The notes below the pieces were generated by a model. It had not been told where the DNA came from. It did not search any database and was given only the letters and a program-made list of their open reading frames with translations. A program made the translations under genes and the position numbers. From the NCBI GenBank assembly GCA_029204225.1, contig CM055093.1, forward strand, positions 5,567,205-5,631,204: 64,000 nt of DNA, given 5' to 3'. Shown one piece after another: positions 12,501 to 24,904 of this stretch. Every line of letters begins with the position of its first letter. The stretch's first letter is position 1. The stretch is from Diphasiastrum complanatum (lineage: Eukaryota > Streptophyta > Lycopodiopsida > Lycopodiales > Lycopodiaceae).

Positions 12501-13730
12501 CTATATAACGACATTATATCGTAGCACAATCACTTAGATTCTTGCTTCGACAGAAAACTGGACAGCTGTTAATTTGAAAAGTAGTATCCAACTCAACAAA
12601 TTTGAATGGCTAAATTTGATAAGTCCATTCTATATTGTCTTGACTACTGATATAAGCTGATAGGAACATAAGGAATGTACTTGACTTCGTAAAACAAACA
12701 TCGTACACTGGTAGATCATACTCGAGTACCATGATCTTGTTTTCGCTAAATTAAAGAACAAAAAATTATTTTTTTAACAGCCCGAACAAGTTAGTGCGCT
12801 GTTTGCAACTTCTAATATTAGCCTTGATTCAGACTTGTTCGATTATAAACACATAAACGAGGAGAAATCACTGAAACCCAAGTTCTCACCTCGATAATAT
12901 AGAATCCTACTTTAAAGTATATCAAAATACAATCGTTAAGCCAGAAGCTGCGTTTATTTTCCATAGAATTTACTACGTAGTTTACTACGTAGATCACTAT
13001 ATGTTGTTTCTCCAATGATCGTCACCATTACGTTCTCCAGATGGAGTCCAGAATGTATTGTTGGAGCTCCAATATGCGTGAAGCTGTATTATAGCATATT
13101 TTAAATTCTCTTATTGTACCTAGCTTCCCAAAAAAGATTATCTCTAATAAAACCCCCAGCTTAAGGTTCTGAGAGGAGGCTGGATCATGTATGATGCAGG
13201 CCTTTATGCTTGTCTGCAAATTTAATAGGTTCCGGCCCACAACAAACCCTGATTATAGCATTCACAAGTATGAACTGCAAATGTTATCTGAAATGTAAAG
13301 ACTAAGTCATCAAAGATAATGATGCACCAACCTGTTTGTTATTGCTTATAAAAAACAGCCTTAAGATTCATGTATGTTTGTTCAGACAAACGACAAGACG
13401 AACAATAACAGCACAAAGCTGAAATTATGAACCCTTTATTTCTGATAAAGATTGCCTCTCGAGTGCGAACCTTGATGTTTCTTCTAATAGTTTCAATGAT
13501 TACACGTTCTGCGAAAAATAATCATCAATAGAGGGTAAGGTAATACGCAAAGATCTATCTGTAAATGGCGCATCCCAAGATTTCACAAAACATCACACTT
13601 GCGCTACACAAAAGCTGGATTAATATATTTCACTTTTCCGAAATCTGAAAAGCAACAACAATCAGAGACAAAACCATGGTTGATCCGACAACCTACGGAA
13701 CATGAAACTGTAGATTACCTCACTTCCCAT
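9523..13730 (-). CDS. ARD: Acireductone dioxygenase (methionine salvage), 7 coding exons
   Basis: ARD oxidises the acireductone dihydroxy-keto-methylthiopentene to formate and the keto-acid precursor of methionine, the last oxidative step of methionine salvage, normally in the cytosol or nucleus. Coding exons on the minus strand, 5' to 3': 13730-13719, 12212-12104, 11480-11386, 11014-10900, 10588-10464, 10341-10271, 9580-9523. All six introns are GT-AG (1506, 623, 371, 311, 122 and 690 bp). The sum is 585 nt, 194 residues plus stop, the usual ARD length. Cupin metal ligands are visible: H96 and H98 with E102 (HIHLDEE) and H141 (YHRF), plus the signatures GSGYFDVRD and [12 protein letters not shown]. 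The start ATG lies in a 12-nt coding exon (MGSE); Met10 is an alternative. A nearby AG (near 11491) would break the frame, so the acceptor at 11481 is preferred. The C-terminus resembles plant ARD4-like forms. Looks intact. Confidence 0.95.
12415..12592. repeat. 89-bp tandem duplication in ARD intron 1
   Basis: Two copies start at 12415 and 12504, each beginning TATAACGACATTATATCGTA and containing GCACAATCACTTAG. A few substitutions and one indel separate them. They lie inside the first ARD intron and do not touch a splice site. Confidence 0.85.
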
Positions 13731-14353
13731 GCTTCCAAAATCAGGCTCACCCTCCGAGTCGGCAAGATCCACAAGATCGATGACCTTTCCTCGACAAAAA
13801 ACAAAATCTACCAGAAGCTAGGCGCAAACAGAGAAGCAATTATTGCGAAACCTCCTCCTAAACCTAGCTAGGAATCAGAAAACTCCTCATTCTTTTTTCA
13901 ATAATATTGATTCTTGCTTCAGCCTTGATCATCAGAAGATGTGAGCGTCCGCCGTCCATCACCGACCACTCTCACACTCCATCGCCAACGTCCACACCTC
14001 TTCAATCCAAGGATCGCTGTCTGTCTCTCCCTAGCCAGTCCTTACCTTCCTTCGTCTCTCTCACTGGCACGCTACCATTTCAACCCCACCACCGTTGGAA
14101 TGGCTTAGATGTCTCTGAAGCATTTACATTTTGCCCTCACAGTTATATAAAATACGCGTGGATAGCATCGAAGTGGGCGGGCGTAGTAAAACTCGGGCCA
14201 CCTAGCAACAACACGGTCTTGCGAGGCAGCCCGTCTTTTTCCGATCCTCGACCTGGCCCATCCTATGCCGTGGAGCGGGCTTTCAGCCTTTCATTTGGAA
14301 GGGCCCGGGGCTGCCACCTGGGTGGTGTTGCCTTGGCCAACTTTAGGTTCTAA
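13731..14353 (-). promoter_or_regulatory. Upstream region of ARD (probable promoter and 5' UTR)
   Basis: This stretch upstream of the ARD start codon is clearly richer in GC and CpG than its surroundings, as expected for an active housekeeping promoter. On the minus strand a TATATAAC sequence at 14149-14142 could be a TATA box, putting transcription start near 14110. I cannot confirm the start. The 148-residue plus-strand frame here (13907-14353) has no recognisable motif and is more likely a by-product of the GC-rich promoter. Confidence 0.45.
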
Positions 14354-15837
14354 TAAATAACTTATTTTATTGAAAGAAAGATGGGAAAATCCCATCGAGA
14401 AGTACATGATTACTTGATTTTTTTCCCTGATTTTTCTTTGAATATACTAGTTGATTTTTTACCCTTTTTTAATACTAGTTGATTTTTTCCCCTTGTATAT
14501 AATACTTCATTTTTTTCTATTCCTGGTATTCTATTTGATGAGGGAAAAGTTTCTTGAAAAAATTGTTGAAAATAATTCCCTCCCTCCTTCCCGACTCACC
14601 AAGTTCATCACCAACAAATAAAGATTATCTATTTGCATTCCAAAAAAATCATTTCATATATGTTTTTTTTGTTGTTGTCATATCTTGATTGGTGCACACA
14701 CTTTGAATCAAAGATCAATCTTTGAGGTAACAAAAGAGATTGCTGAACATTATGTCGCACTTCCCAAATAACAAGAATATACAAATAGATGATTACCTTG
14801 CATCCAATCTTAGACAATCACACTTTTTATTCAAAATTTATGTGGCAACGCATTTGTAGTATACCACAATGTTCTTGCTTTAACGTTAAGAAAATATCAT
14901 TAGGAAGAAGACATTTCTCAAATTTTGTCCGTATGAGGTATAAACATTTATTAGCATAAGACTCCTTTGTTTGAAGAAGACTTGGGAGAAGGTGTTGGCG
15001 GACGACGAATGGGGGGATTGCGTTGTTTATGAAGTCCTACTAGATATTCCGTGGAATACCGCATGATCTAGAGAAGAAGTGGTTTCCTTTGCGCCCACTA
15101 TCGGTCATAGATGAATATTTAGGCTTAGAGGGTGGTCCTCCTCCATCAATTTGCTTAATAAAAACTAACCATCTAGATCAGATATAACTATATCTCTTTC
15201 ATTTCAAAACAAAATGGCCTAAAAACCATAAAAAATGATCATCAAAACCATCAGGAATGTTTTGGCTTAAAAATAGCAAATTGTCAAAGACTTTGCTAGA
15301 CAAATAAAAACAACCACAAATGGTTAACTAACATTTTAAAATATGTAAGGAGCAATACAACGTTCAAAAGATAAAATGGCATTGCCTTTATTCTGTTGAC
15401 CACCCCATGATGAATGGCCACCACTTGTACTTATGGAGTACAAGAACCTTCATTTCTTTTGAACAAAAAATATAAATCCATGGATGTTTACTACAGTCAA
15501 AACTTTAATGAGCCGATTGTAGGATCTTCACAACTACACAATTCTTGCTCTAATCTTTGACCATTTGTCCTTGTTTCTTTTTTGTATTGCGACCATTCAT
15601 GTTTCCTTTATTATTAATGTAAAAGGTGACAACATATTATTCTTGTATTCTAGATGTTCCAACTAGCAAGCTTTTTTATTACAAACCAAATGTCATCTAT
15701 AACATGTGTTCTAAGGGTATTTTAAAAAAAAGTGTATTAATTAAAATTTTCTTCAACATTCACAAACCTTTGGTGATAGGTGATCTTCCAAGAGAACCAC
15801 TTAAGTTTGCCAAACTTGCATTTTTCTAATCAATGCA
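14354..15837. other. AT-rich spacer, nothing recognised
   Basis: No sustained coding frame. Homopolymer T runs are frequent between 14400 and 14520. A frame at 15626-15829 carries no motif. Confidence 0.4.
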
Positions 15838-16045
15838 AACACACTATAGTAGCTTACTGTTTTTGTATGGATCGCAACTTCATTTCATGTTTTGATTGAT
15901 GTTTGATCAAGATCTATTAGAGTTTGCATCACATTCATAGTGTGGATGTTGGTTTTTCTACATTGGCAAGATTGGTGATTTGTCGTCTTTCTAACCCAAG
16001 ATCAATTTATGGATTTGGATCTTAATTGATCTGAAATCTTTCACA
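15838..16045 (+). repeat. Copia family B LTR fragment
   Basis: About 210 bp match, in reverse complement, the inner part of the LTR at 62655-63195 (shared: GTTTGATCAAG, GATGTTGGTTTTTCTACATTGG, CTGAAATCTTTCACA). The right end at 16045 is a proper LTR end (CA). No PBS follows it, so this is a truncated 3' or solo LTR. Confidence 0.7.
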
Positions 16046-16617
16046 GTGTTCTCCACCACCATCACATCTCAAGGCTTTGATCTTGAAAGAGAATTGCTTC
16101 TCAACATAAGCTTTGAGCTTGAGGAAATAATCAAACACCATGGATCGTCCTTCATATTCCATTTATAGTTGTATCCAATCTTGCATAACCTGCTAGCATC
16201 TAGTGATAAAAAAATGCATTCTTATGCTTGAAAATCTCAAGCTTTTTGCAAGAATTGAGAATGGTAACTTTATGAGCAAAAGGTACGGGTGTTTTTTTTT
16301 GAGCTTGAATACATTGTGCCACACGTTGTGACTCTCATTAGCCAAAACATGACAAGTTACTTGCACATGAATAAAAGCACTTGGAAATATATGGTGATAC
16401 ATACAAAACAAGGCTACAACCTATTTGCACATGAGTGAAAGGACAAAATATATATATTAACATTTTGTCCTCTATGACAAATCATATATCCCTTTATACA
16501 AAGTGTTGTTTGCAAGTAGAAAAATAGCAAGCCAGATAAGTGCTAGCCTTACTAGTAAAATGTATGAAATGTTTCTTTTTCATCTTCCATGTCCATCCCA
16601 ACATGGGCACTCCTCTT
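16046..16617. other. Spacer, nothing recognised
   Basis: Short frames only (16193-16411 minus). It may include decayed element sequence; no motif is visible. Confidence 0.4.
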
Positions 16618-16860
16618 TAACTATGTTTGTGCTTCAAGTAAAGGTTTCACATAGGTTGCAATCAGTTCAACATCCGAATCCAAAGCTAGACAAGGTCTTC
16701 CAGATGATATACATGCCCTCAGCAAAGGAGCCGTGCCACAACCCAACTCCATGGATGTACCCCCAACATGACACAAGTACTCAAGGAACATTTTGACAAA
16801 ACCAACAAAATGTTCCAAAGGGGCTCTCCATGGTTCTTTTGTTCCTTCTTGTTCTGCCCA
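16618..16860 (-). pseudogene. Fragment with methyltransferase-like motif I
   Basis: The minus strand reads EPWRAPLEHFVGFVKMFLEY, then MELGCGTAPLLRACISSG and CLALDSDVELIATYVKPLL before a stop at 16621. The E-L-G-C-G-T-A pattern followed by a hydrophobic strand ending in an acidic pair (LALDSD) is the layout of motifs I and II of Rossmann-fold SAM-dependent methyltransferases. Only about 70 residues remain and no catalytic motif is seen. It is flanked by element debris. The family call is tentative; it could also be an unrelated element protein. Confidence 0.3.
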
Positions 16861-17314
16861 CTAGTTTTTTGAGTGACTATGAAAAAGCATGTTAGAGCCT
16901 AAATTCAATCCTTTTTTTTTTTTTTTGCACTCATGCTGCTCTCCATGAATACACGAGGGTGGAATTCTCATCTATGCATGATATATGCCATAGACACAAC
17001 TATCTAAAAAAAACAAACTTATAATCATAGTACATCAAAATTATCTTATACAAATCACTGATTGCAAGTATCCCAAATGTTCAACCACTAAGGGCGATTC
17101 TTAATCTCCCATTCCCTCATCAAAGATTGCCCATCAAAGGTGGACATGTATTCTAGATACATAGAACATGAATTGCTAACTTCGTGGGTCCATCTCTCAC
17201 ATGTCGAAGGCCATCATGACATGCATTCCAAGTCTTTCAAATGAATTAAATATCTAACAACAAAAGCAAACACATGCTACGCAATATTCCAATGGATCAT
17301 AACTATGAGCCAAA
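16861..17314. other. Spacer, nothing recognised
   Basis: Contains a T-run near 16909-16926. No motif. It may include the lost 3' end of copia element C. Confidence 0.4.
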
Positions 17315-20300
17315 TCAACAATGCAAACATGGTGAATCAAAACAATGGATTATAACCAAGAACGAAATCAACAACACAAACACATAGAATAAAAACAATA
17401 TGAACACTACCCGACTTGCTGGCTTGTTGGTGCTCTCTCCCAAACCATCTAGAAATTGTTTGAGCCATGTCAGCTCATTTGCCATTTTGGCTGCAACAAC
17501 ATATTCTACCTCACACATGATGATTGAGCAATTATGGTCTGCTTTCTACTGATCCAAATAACAACTGCATTGGCTGCTATTGTGCATTCTCCTGAGACAC
17601 TTTTGGAATCATCTTTGAATATTGATGCCCAACTAACATCATTGTAGGACTCTGTTCGAAGTCCTGCATGTCAAGAGTACCAGAATCCATAGTCCTTTGT
17701 GCTTTACATGTATTGCAGAATCTTCTTGGCAATTTTTCAGTGTGTCAGACCAAGATTGATATTAAATTGGCTCAATATGTACATTATAACCAGCCATCAG
17801 AGACTGGAATCCTAAGGATCTGAGAGCATGATCCTTTTTCTTGTACCACTACCGGCTGGTAGACTATTTGAGTCCATAAATGCTTCTTTGAATTTTATAG
17901 ACATAGTCAGAAAATGACTCACAGGTAAATCCTGGTGGTTGGTCCATATAGACCTCTTCCTTCAAATCACCATGCACAAAAGCTATCTTTTCATCTACAA
18001 TACGGATTTTCAGATTGTAGGCTGTTGCATAAGCAAATAAAATTCATATAGATGTATGCTTGACTACAGGAGAAATTTTTTAGTGTAATCAATACCATAC
18101 TTCTGAGAAAAACCTTTTGGTACGAGCCTAGCTTTGTATCTTGATACATTGCCATCTGGTCCACACTTATATTTGTAGATCCATTTGCACTTGACAATCT
18201 TTCTCTCAGCTGGTACTGGTTCAAGAGTCCAGACCTTATTCTTCTTCATGGAGTCCATCTCTTCTGCCATGGCTTTTATCCATTTGTCCTTGTCAAGACT
18301 GTCAATTACTTCTTCATAGATTTGTGGTTCACCACCAAATCCACAAAACTCTTCTGTTGTCGAAGCTGAGCTGTCAGGCACAAATTTGACTGGTGCTCTT
18401 CTGTCTCTTGTCAATCTCCTTGGAGATTGAGCTTGCACTTTGATGGCTTTGCCTTTGTTGAGTGTCTTTTCTTTGTTGACTGTAGAGCTGCCATGTGTAG
18501 TAGATGTCCTGGGTACAGAGGCTACATGTCGGGCTCTTCATCCTCTGAACTATCACTCAGTCCATCTGGAATTCGGACATCCTCATTTGGATGCTCAGGG
18601 TCCACTGCCTTGTCGATGTCGGCAGGTCATAGTATTGCTTACCAAGAACTTCGTAGCTAACTGGATCTTCATTAGCCATTGTTCTTGCTTCATCGAATTT
18701 GACATCCCTGACAGAGTATGCAACACACCCAAAGACCCGTATATGAGCTAGATCATGCTTGTTACCCCACCACACTTCATGTGGAGTTTTCTGAAGAATG
18801 TCTGATTTGCCTATCCTGTTCTGTAGGTAGGCAGCTATAGCTACTGCTTCAGCCCATAAAGATCGCAATGTCTTCGAATAGGCCATCATACATCTTGCTG
18901 CTTCCATGAGAGTTCTGGTTTTCCTCTCAGCTACACCATTGTGTTGTGGTGTGTATGCAGCAATCTTTCTATGAAGGATGTCCCGACTTTTACAAAAGTC
19001 GTTAAATCAGTTGGAGATGTGCTCTCCTCCTCTGTTGGTTTTGATCTGCTTGACCTTCCTTCATGTCCACGTCTCAGCACAGTTTACATACTCTGTAAAC
19101 TTGTCGAGAGCTTCGGACTTGTTGTGGATGAAGTAAACTACAACAAACTTGCTAAAATCATCGATTAAGGTGATATAGTACCTTGATCCTCCCACAAAGA
19201 TTACATTGAAATGTCCACAGATGTCAGAGTGTATCAATTTCAAGAGCCCTGTTGCTCTGAAGGAATCCTTGGTCAAGGGTGTACTTGATATCTTGCCTTT
19301 GATGCATGCATCACAAGATGTCGGACTGGTTGCATTTTGATGTTAACTCCTGTGATTGCTCCATGCTGGCTTGCTTTGTATAAAGCCATTGGATTCATAT
19401 GGCACAATATTCTATGCCATAGAACATCCATCAACTCATGGACTTGGTGAGCCTGCTTTGTCGGTAGGCATACCTTTAGATGAAACAAGTTGCCTTTATG
19501 TCTTCCTTGAGTGATTTGTGTATCGGTGCTGGCTTTGACAACACTGCATGTCTGATCTGTGATTATCACATGCATGCCTGCATCTACTATCCTTGCGACT
19601 GATAACAGGTCCTTTTGTAGTGTCGGTATATATAGGACATCATCCAATCTTCGATCTTTGCCATTGGTGTTGAGCCAAAGCACTCCAGTTCCATTTACTT
19701 CATGCCTTAGTCCATCTCCGAGGATTATGTATCTCGATGAATCAGTTTGTCGGAAGTCTGCAATGATCTGTCTTTTTGTAATAAATTGTGATGTTGCACC
19801 AAAATCAAGAACAACTTCTTGGAAGTCAGTTGAGGAAGTAGCACATACATTTGTGCATAGATAAGTAGTTGAATTTCTGCTTGCTCGTTCTTCAGCCATC
19901 TTGGAGGATTTTGGTTCCTCTACATGTGATGTACTATTGGAGCTCTCTTTTCCGCTCTGAGATTTCTTGTTCCTTGGATTGTTGTAGCAATCCATGGCTG
20001 CATGTCCCTTCTTGTGACAATGTATGCACTTGATTTTTGGATTCAGCCACCATTGGTCAATTGTGTGGCCTTCAGTCTACATTTGTTACATGTCTACATC
20101 TGTTACATGTCTTCTTGTCGTTGCTTCGTTGTTTGCTCTGATTTCTTCCCTTTGATCTGCCTTCTTGATCTCCCTCTTTCTGCTGACTTCGGTCCTAGCT
20201 TCTTGTCGACTCCTTCTTAGGATAAGTCTTCTTTTTTTATTGGTCTTTGTTGTTATAGAAAGCTTGGTCAGACTCAACTTTGTCGTCATAGTGCTCTCTC

Positions 20301-20709
20301 TGTTCCAACATTATGTAATGACAAAAATAGGTTCTTCATTTTTCTAATGAAGCTAGTGAGATCCTTGTCATCTCATCTTAGATAGGTGAGCTGATCTTCT
20401 AGATGCATAATTATATTTCATGACTTGGTCTAAAATCTGGTTGTGAGTACATCCCACATCTCTCTAGCATTAGAGATTGAAACAAGGTCGAGGGTAATGT
20501 TGTCTTCGATGGAAGAGGAGATGACAACTATTGCTTTGTCATTCTTCTCCTTCCACTCTCGAAGGTCCTTGCCTGTGCTGGCTAGCATCTCTTTGATGCC
20601 GTCAACTCATGGCCATAATGCTTTCCCTTTGAGTATGAGTGAAGTCTTTATCTTTCAGGCCAAGAAATTTGATTCGTCTATTTCAAGCACTATGCAGATC
20701 TTCGATTAA
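17315..20709 (-). pseudogene. Ty1/copia element C, gag-pol relic
   Basis: Minus-strand order is complete for copia. Gag (20700-20090): SNFLA-stop-KIKTSL and MWDVLTT. Zinc knuckle: CIHCHKKGHAAMDC near 20010. Protease: LDFGATSQF, where the family has LDSGA. GAG pre-integrase: LWHRILCHMN. Integrase: LIHSDICG, then TNRGGEH where SDNGGEY is usual, and NGVAERK. RT: CKWIYKYKCGPDG and YKARLVPKGFSQ. RNase H scrap: CEVEYVVAA. The catalytic Asp of protease is kept but its Ser is changed, and the second integrase Asp is replaced. Two Trp codons in gag are now TGA. Many frame breaks; dead copy. Confidence 0.85.
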
Positions 20710-20741
20710 ATGTTGTGTAGAGGCTCTGATTAAGCCTTGTG

Positions 20742-20753
20742 GCTCTGATGCCA
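20742..20753 (-). other. Primer binding site, copia element C
   Basis: The minus strand reads TGGCATCAGAGC, one base off the usual TGGTATCAGAGC. A 4-bp spacer separates it from the likely LTR edge at 20758 (TGTTAGAG). Confidence 0.7.
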
Positions 20754-20757
20754 CTGA

Positions 20758-21252
20758 TGTTAGAGTTTTTCTACAGCGAAAACATTCCAGTTCAGTAGAA
20801 GCTCTCGTGCAATGTGCACACCTGCGAACGGTGTGTTTTGGCGTCATGGATGACTTGGATTGAGGCTAGTGCCTTGGCAACTCATTGGCATCGGGAACTT
20901 CAGCTGAGTTGGAGACTTCGGTTGCTGCCTGTGTAGAAATCCCGTGTATCTCTGCAGGTATGAATTCACAAGCTAAGAGCACTTTGTGGGTAGAAACACT
21001 AAGTTTTTTCAGCATCCTCTCATGCAGTCCATCTAAACAAAAGTCACATATCCCATGCTATCTTCATGCATACAATCGTCACAAGTCATGCACCGCTCCA
21101 CATGTCTCCATAGGAGTGTCTGGGTCCTCTCGAGGTTATTACCAACAAACTGGCCTTGATATGTAAATCGAGACGTAATTTATATCAAATACGGAAGGTT
21201 CGGTCTACCATATTAGGACTATTCCAATCCTTAGTTAAATATGGTCATAACA
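20758..21252 (-). repeat. LTR region: copia C 5' LTR and a gypsy LTR
   Basis: The left edge TGTTAGAG abuts the PBS of copia C, so the first part is its 5' LTR. The right edge reads, on the minus strand, TGTTATGACC directly after a polypurine tract, which is a typical gypsy LTR start. The border between the two LTRs inside this interval is not visible to me. Confidence 0.55.
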
Positions 21253-21400
21253 TTCTGCCCCCCTGAAACAGGTTCTGTCCTCAAAACGAGAAAGAGAAGA
21301 CATGGAAATATTCCTTAAGCTTTCAACCTTTACCTAGGAATCATTATTCTTAATTTGATCTTTCCATCATCTTTGGAGCGATTGAGGGCGATCAATGCTT
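21253..21400 (-). pseudogene. Gypsy 3' coding end and polypurine tract
   Basis: On the minus strand the end of a reading frame (SRFEDRTCFRGAEC) runs into the purine-rich tract TTTCAGGGGGGCAGAA (21268-21253) and then the LTR start. Chromovirus-type gypsy elements in plants often end with a similar F-E-D-K/R motif overlapping the polypurine tract. Only the last 50 or so codons remain before the microsatellite cluster. Confidence 0.45.
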
Positions 21401-21562
21401 GAGGGTTGAGAGCTTGAAGATCAGTGCTTGAGAGTGCTTCAAGATCAGTGCTTCAAGATCATTGTTTGAGGTTGGTGCTTGATTTTTGTTTGTTTGTTTG
21501 TTTGAGGTTGATGTTTGTTTGTTTGTTTTAAGAAGAGATAGAGAGTGTGAAAGATAAAAAGA

Positions 21563-22447
<885 letters not shown>

Positions 22448-22450
<3 letters not shown>

Positions 22451-23078
22451 GTGTGTGAGTGTGTTTTGATTAAGATTTATAGTAGTAGATGACTAGATAG
22501 TGTTTGATGGTAATTGTATGTTTGAATTTGCTTATAATAATAGCTCAATTGTGTAATATAGTGTTATTTTTTAATTGCTTGTGCATGTGACAAAAATATT
22601 CAAAAAAAAAAGAGAGCAAGCGTTTAAAGAGCGAGCAATTGCACGTTTGCACTTAAGCTTTGAGTGAAGCTTTGAGTGAGTTTACCAGTGAGTTTGTGTT
22701 GTTTCAATTAGTTTTATTATTAGAATATGTTATCTAACATAGTAAGAAATTAAATGTAATTCAAAATTTTCATTTTGTTCAAAACAATATCGTATTTTAT
22801 CGCATACACTAGCAATTGATTAATATGCAAAGGTGAAATGTAGATAATTAAAATCCCCAATCCTAGGAAGGTGTGTAGCCCTTATTTTTCTCCTGTTAAA
22901 GGCGAGGTTCTAATCTTTCCAACTTGCATGGAAAAACCTACACGCCGCAGGGAGGGAATATGTGGTGACATTCTGAAATAGGACATAACCGCAAGGTTCG
23001 GGTATTATAATTATTACATTCAACTCTATCTATAAAAATAAGTACTACGATGAATATCAAAAAAAGAATGATAGATAA
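22448..23078. other. AT-rich spacer, nothing recognised
   Basis: No coding frame. It may be the 3' flank of the CACTA transposase; I do not see a clear CACTA terminal repeat here. Confidence 0.4.
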
Positions 23079-24687
23079 TCATAGATCATTCTTATCATTT
23101 ACATCATTTTCGTCATCACACAAGTTTTGACACTCATCTGAATCTAGGTCTAGGTATAATCGTAAAGTTTCGATCATGTCTCTTTGATGATGTGAGTTAC
23201 CCTCATATTCAATCTCCTCTTCTTCTAATTCTATCTCATCCAAACGTGGGGGCCTCAAATTACCCCCAATTTGGTCTTGTACGATCGTAGGAATCTCATC
23301 ATTTTCATTTGTACCTTCTTCTTCCATCATTTCGACATCATTTGGAGTTTGGATGAGTGGTTCAGGTTCTTCCAAAATGTTGCCAAAATTGGGTGGTGGT
23401 TCATCGTGTGTATCCAATTCAACAATATCTTTTCCTTCAAACACGCGTCGGTTTCTTGCATTAAGTTGGATCACATACCAGCATCTTGTGTCTATTTGAT
23501 CTAGATGGAATATACCAAATGCACTAGAAGATGAACTTGTATATCCAAAAAGGAAGTTAAAAAATTTCTTTCCAACAAATATAGCATTTCGATCATTTGG
23601 ATTTTCATGGAATCCAATTCACTATTTTTTATTTCTTTTGAGGAAATCCACCTGCAAGATTGATAGTACATTAGGTTGTTTAACATATAAAAAAATTGAG
23701 ATATCACATATTTATACAAGTGCTTAAAAAAAATATACAAACCTAATCATCGATGACAAATTGTAAAGCATATTTCGTACGTCATCGTTGAAGAGACCTC
23801 GAATAGAAAGTGGAAGTATGAATTGTAACATCTTATGCCAATCATGTGATTTCAATCCACTTAATTTATCATCTTTGGTAAATGACTTGCATAAAGAATG
23901 TGCATAGCCTGTTGGAGTTCTCATTTGTTTTATGACATGTTTAACATATGAGAGTTGCTCTTTTGTAAGAATCCACGACACGCTAGGTAGAATCTCATCT
24001 CCACCTTCGGTGTATTGAATCCAATAGGGTCTTTTCACATCGGCCGCTTGTAGCTGCGGAATTGTCTTTTATGCCAATGATGTGGTTCCATAAGGATTCA
24101 CCGACGTTTTTTAATATGTGCATAGGATCCAATAGACGGTTTATCAATAAATTCCTCCAATAGGGTAATTTATGAAAAACAGACAACCGTTTCATACCAT
24201 CAATGGATTCATTCCATAAAGAATTAATGTCGTGATGTTTACCATTCACCATGCCACTCCGCTATTCCCATGCATGGGGGTGGTGGTGTAGTTAGAGGAT
24301 TATCTCCTCGCCCTCCAGAAAATTGCCTATTCAACCTTCGAAAAGGATGATCAGGCGGCAAGTATTTGCGATGATTTTTGTACACCACTTTTTTTAACAT
24401 ATTTGTGCTATGTTGACCCTCCAAAAGTGGTCCACAAATATAACATGCGTTGTAACCCGATGTGGTTAAACATGCATAGTTCATAAACCAAATTAAACAT
24501 AAGCTTAGTTAAATATACTCAAACGTTAAACCCTAAACATTTGCTTAAACCGGGGTAGTCATGCATCGTCCACATTAGAATTCCACGAACAACGAAGTTC
24601 CGTTGTTGTAAAATTCTCGAAATGTCATAAGCGTGAATACCATTCCAAAAAATGCACAATTCATCGACCAAAGATGCAAGATTCGGT
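23079..24687 (-). pseudogene. CACTA (En/Spm) transposase relic, Tnp2 type
   Basis: Minus-strand pieces in order: EPNLASLVDELCIFWNGI then MWTMHDYPGLSKCLG (24687-24519); a Cys motif ACYICGPLLEGQ then HRKYLPPDHPFRRLNRQF (24484-24260); FHKLPYWRNLLINRLLDPMH then ILKNVGESLWNHI (24252-24100); LKSHDWHKMLQFILPLSIRG (about 23850); and a C-terminal block RCWYVIQLNARNRRVF (about 23480) with an acidic tail. This is the order of Tnp2/transposase-21 proteins of CACTA DNA transposons. The N-terminal catalytic half is missing because an LTR fragment joins at about 24688. Frame breaks make it non-functional. Confidence 0.8.
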
Positions 24688-24904
24688 TCCACACATGTGA
24701 AATATAGTAAGGTACTGTAATTGTACGGACAACAACTGTATTTTATGTTTTGGTTCATGTTTGATCAATATCTCTTAGAGTTTGCATCTCATTTTGTATG
24801 TAGATGCTGATTTTTCTACATTGGCAAGATTGTTGGTTTGCTCCTTATTGTAACCAAAGATCGGGGACATGGATTGGATCTTGAATGATCTGAAATCCTT
24901 CACA
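24688..24904 (+). repeat. Copia family B LTR fragment truncating the CACTA relic
   Basis: It matches, in reverse complement, the LTR at 62655-63195 from CCACACATGTGAAATA through TTGTACGGACAACAAC to CTGAAATCCTTCACA. The right end is a proper LTR terminus. The left end is broken and fused to the transposase frame. Confidence 0.75.

Noticed and set aside
13907-14353. 148-residue plus-strand frame beside ARD
   Set aside because: No motif, Pro/Ser-rich, lies in the GC-rich ARD upstream region where long chance frames are expected.
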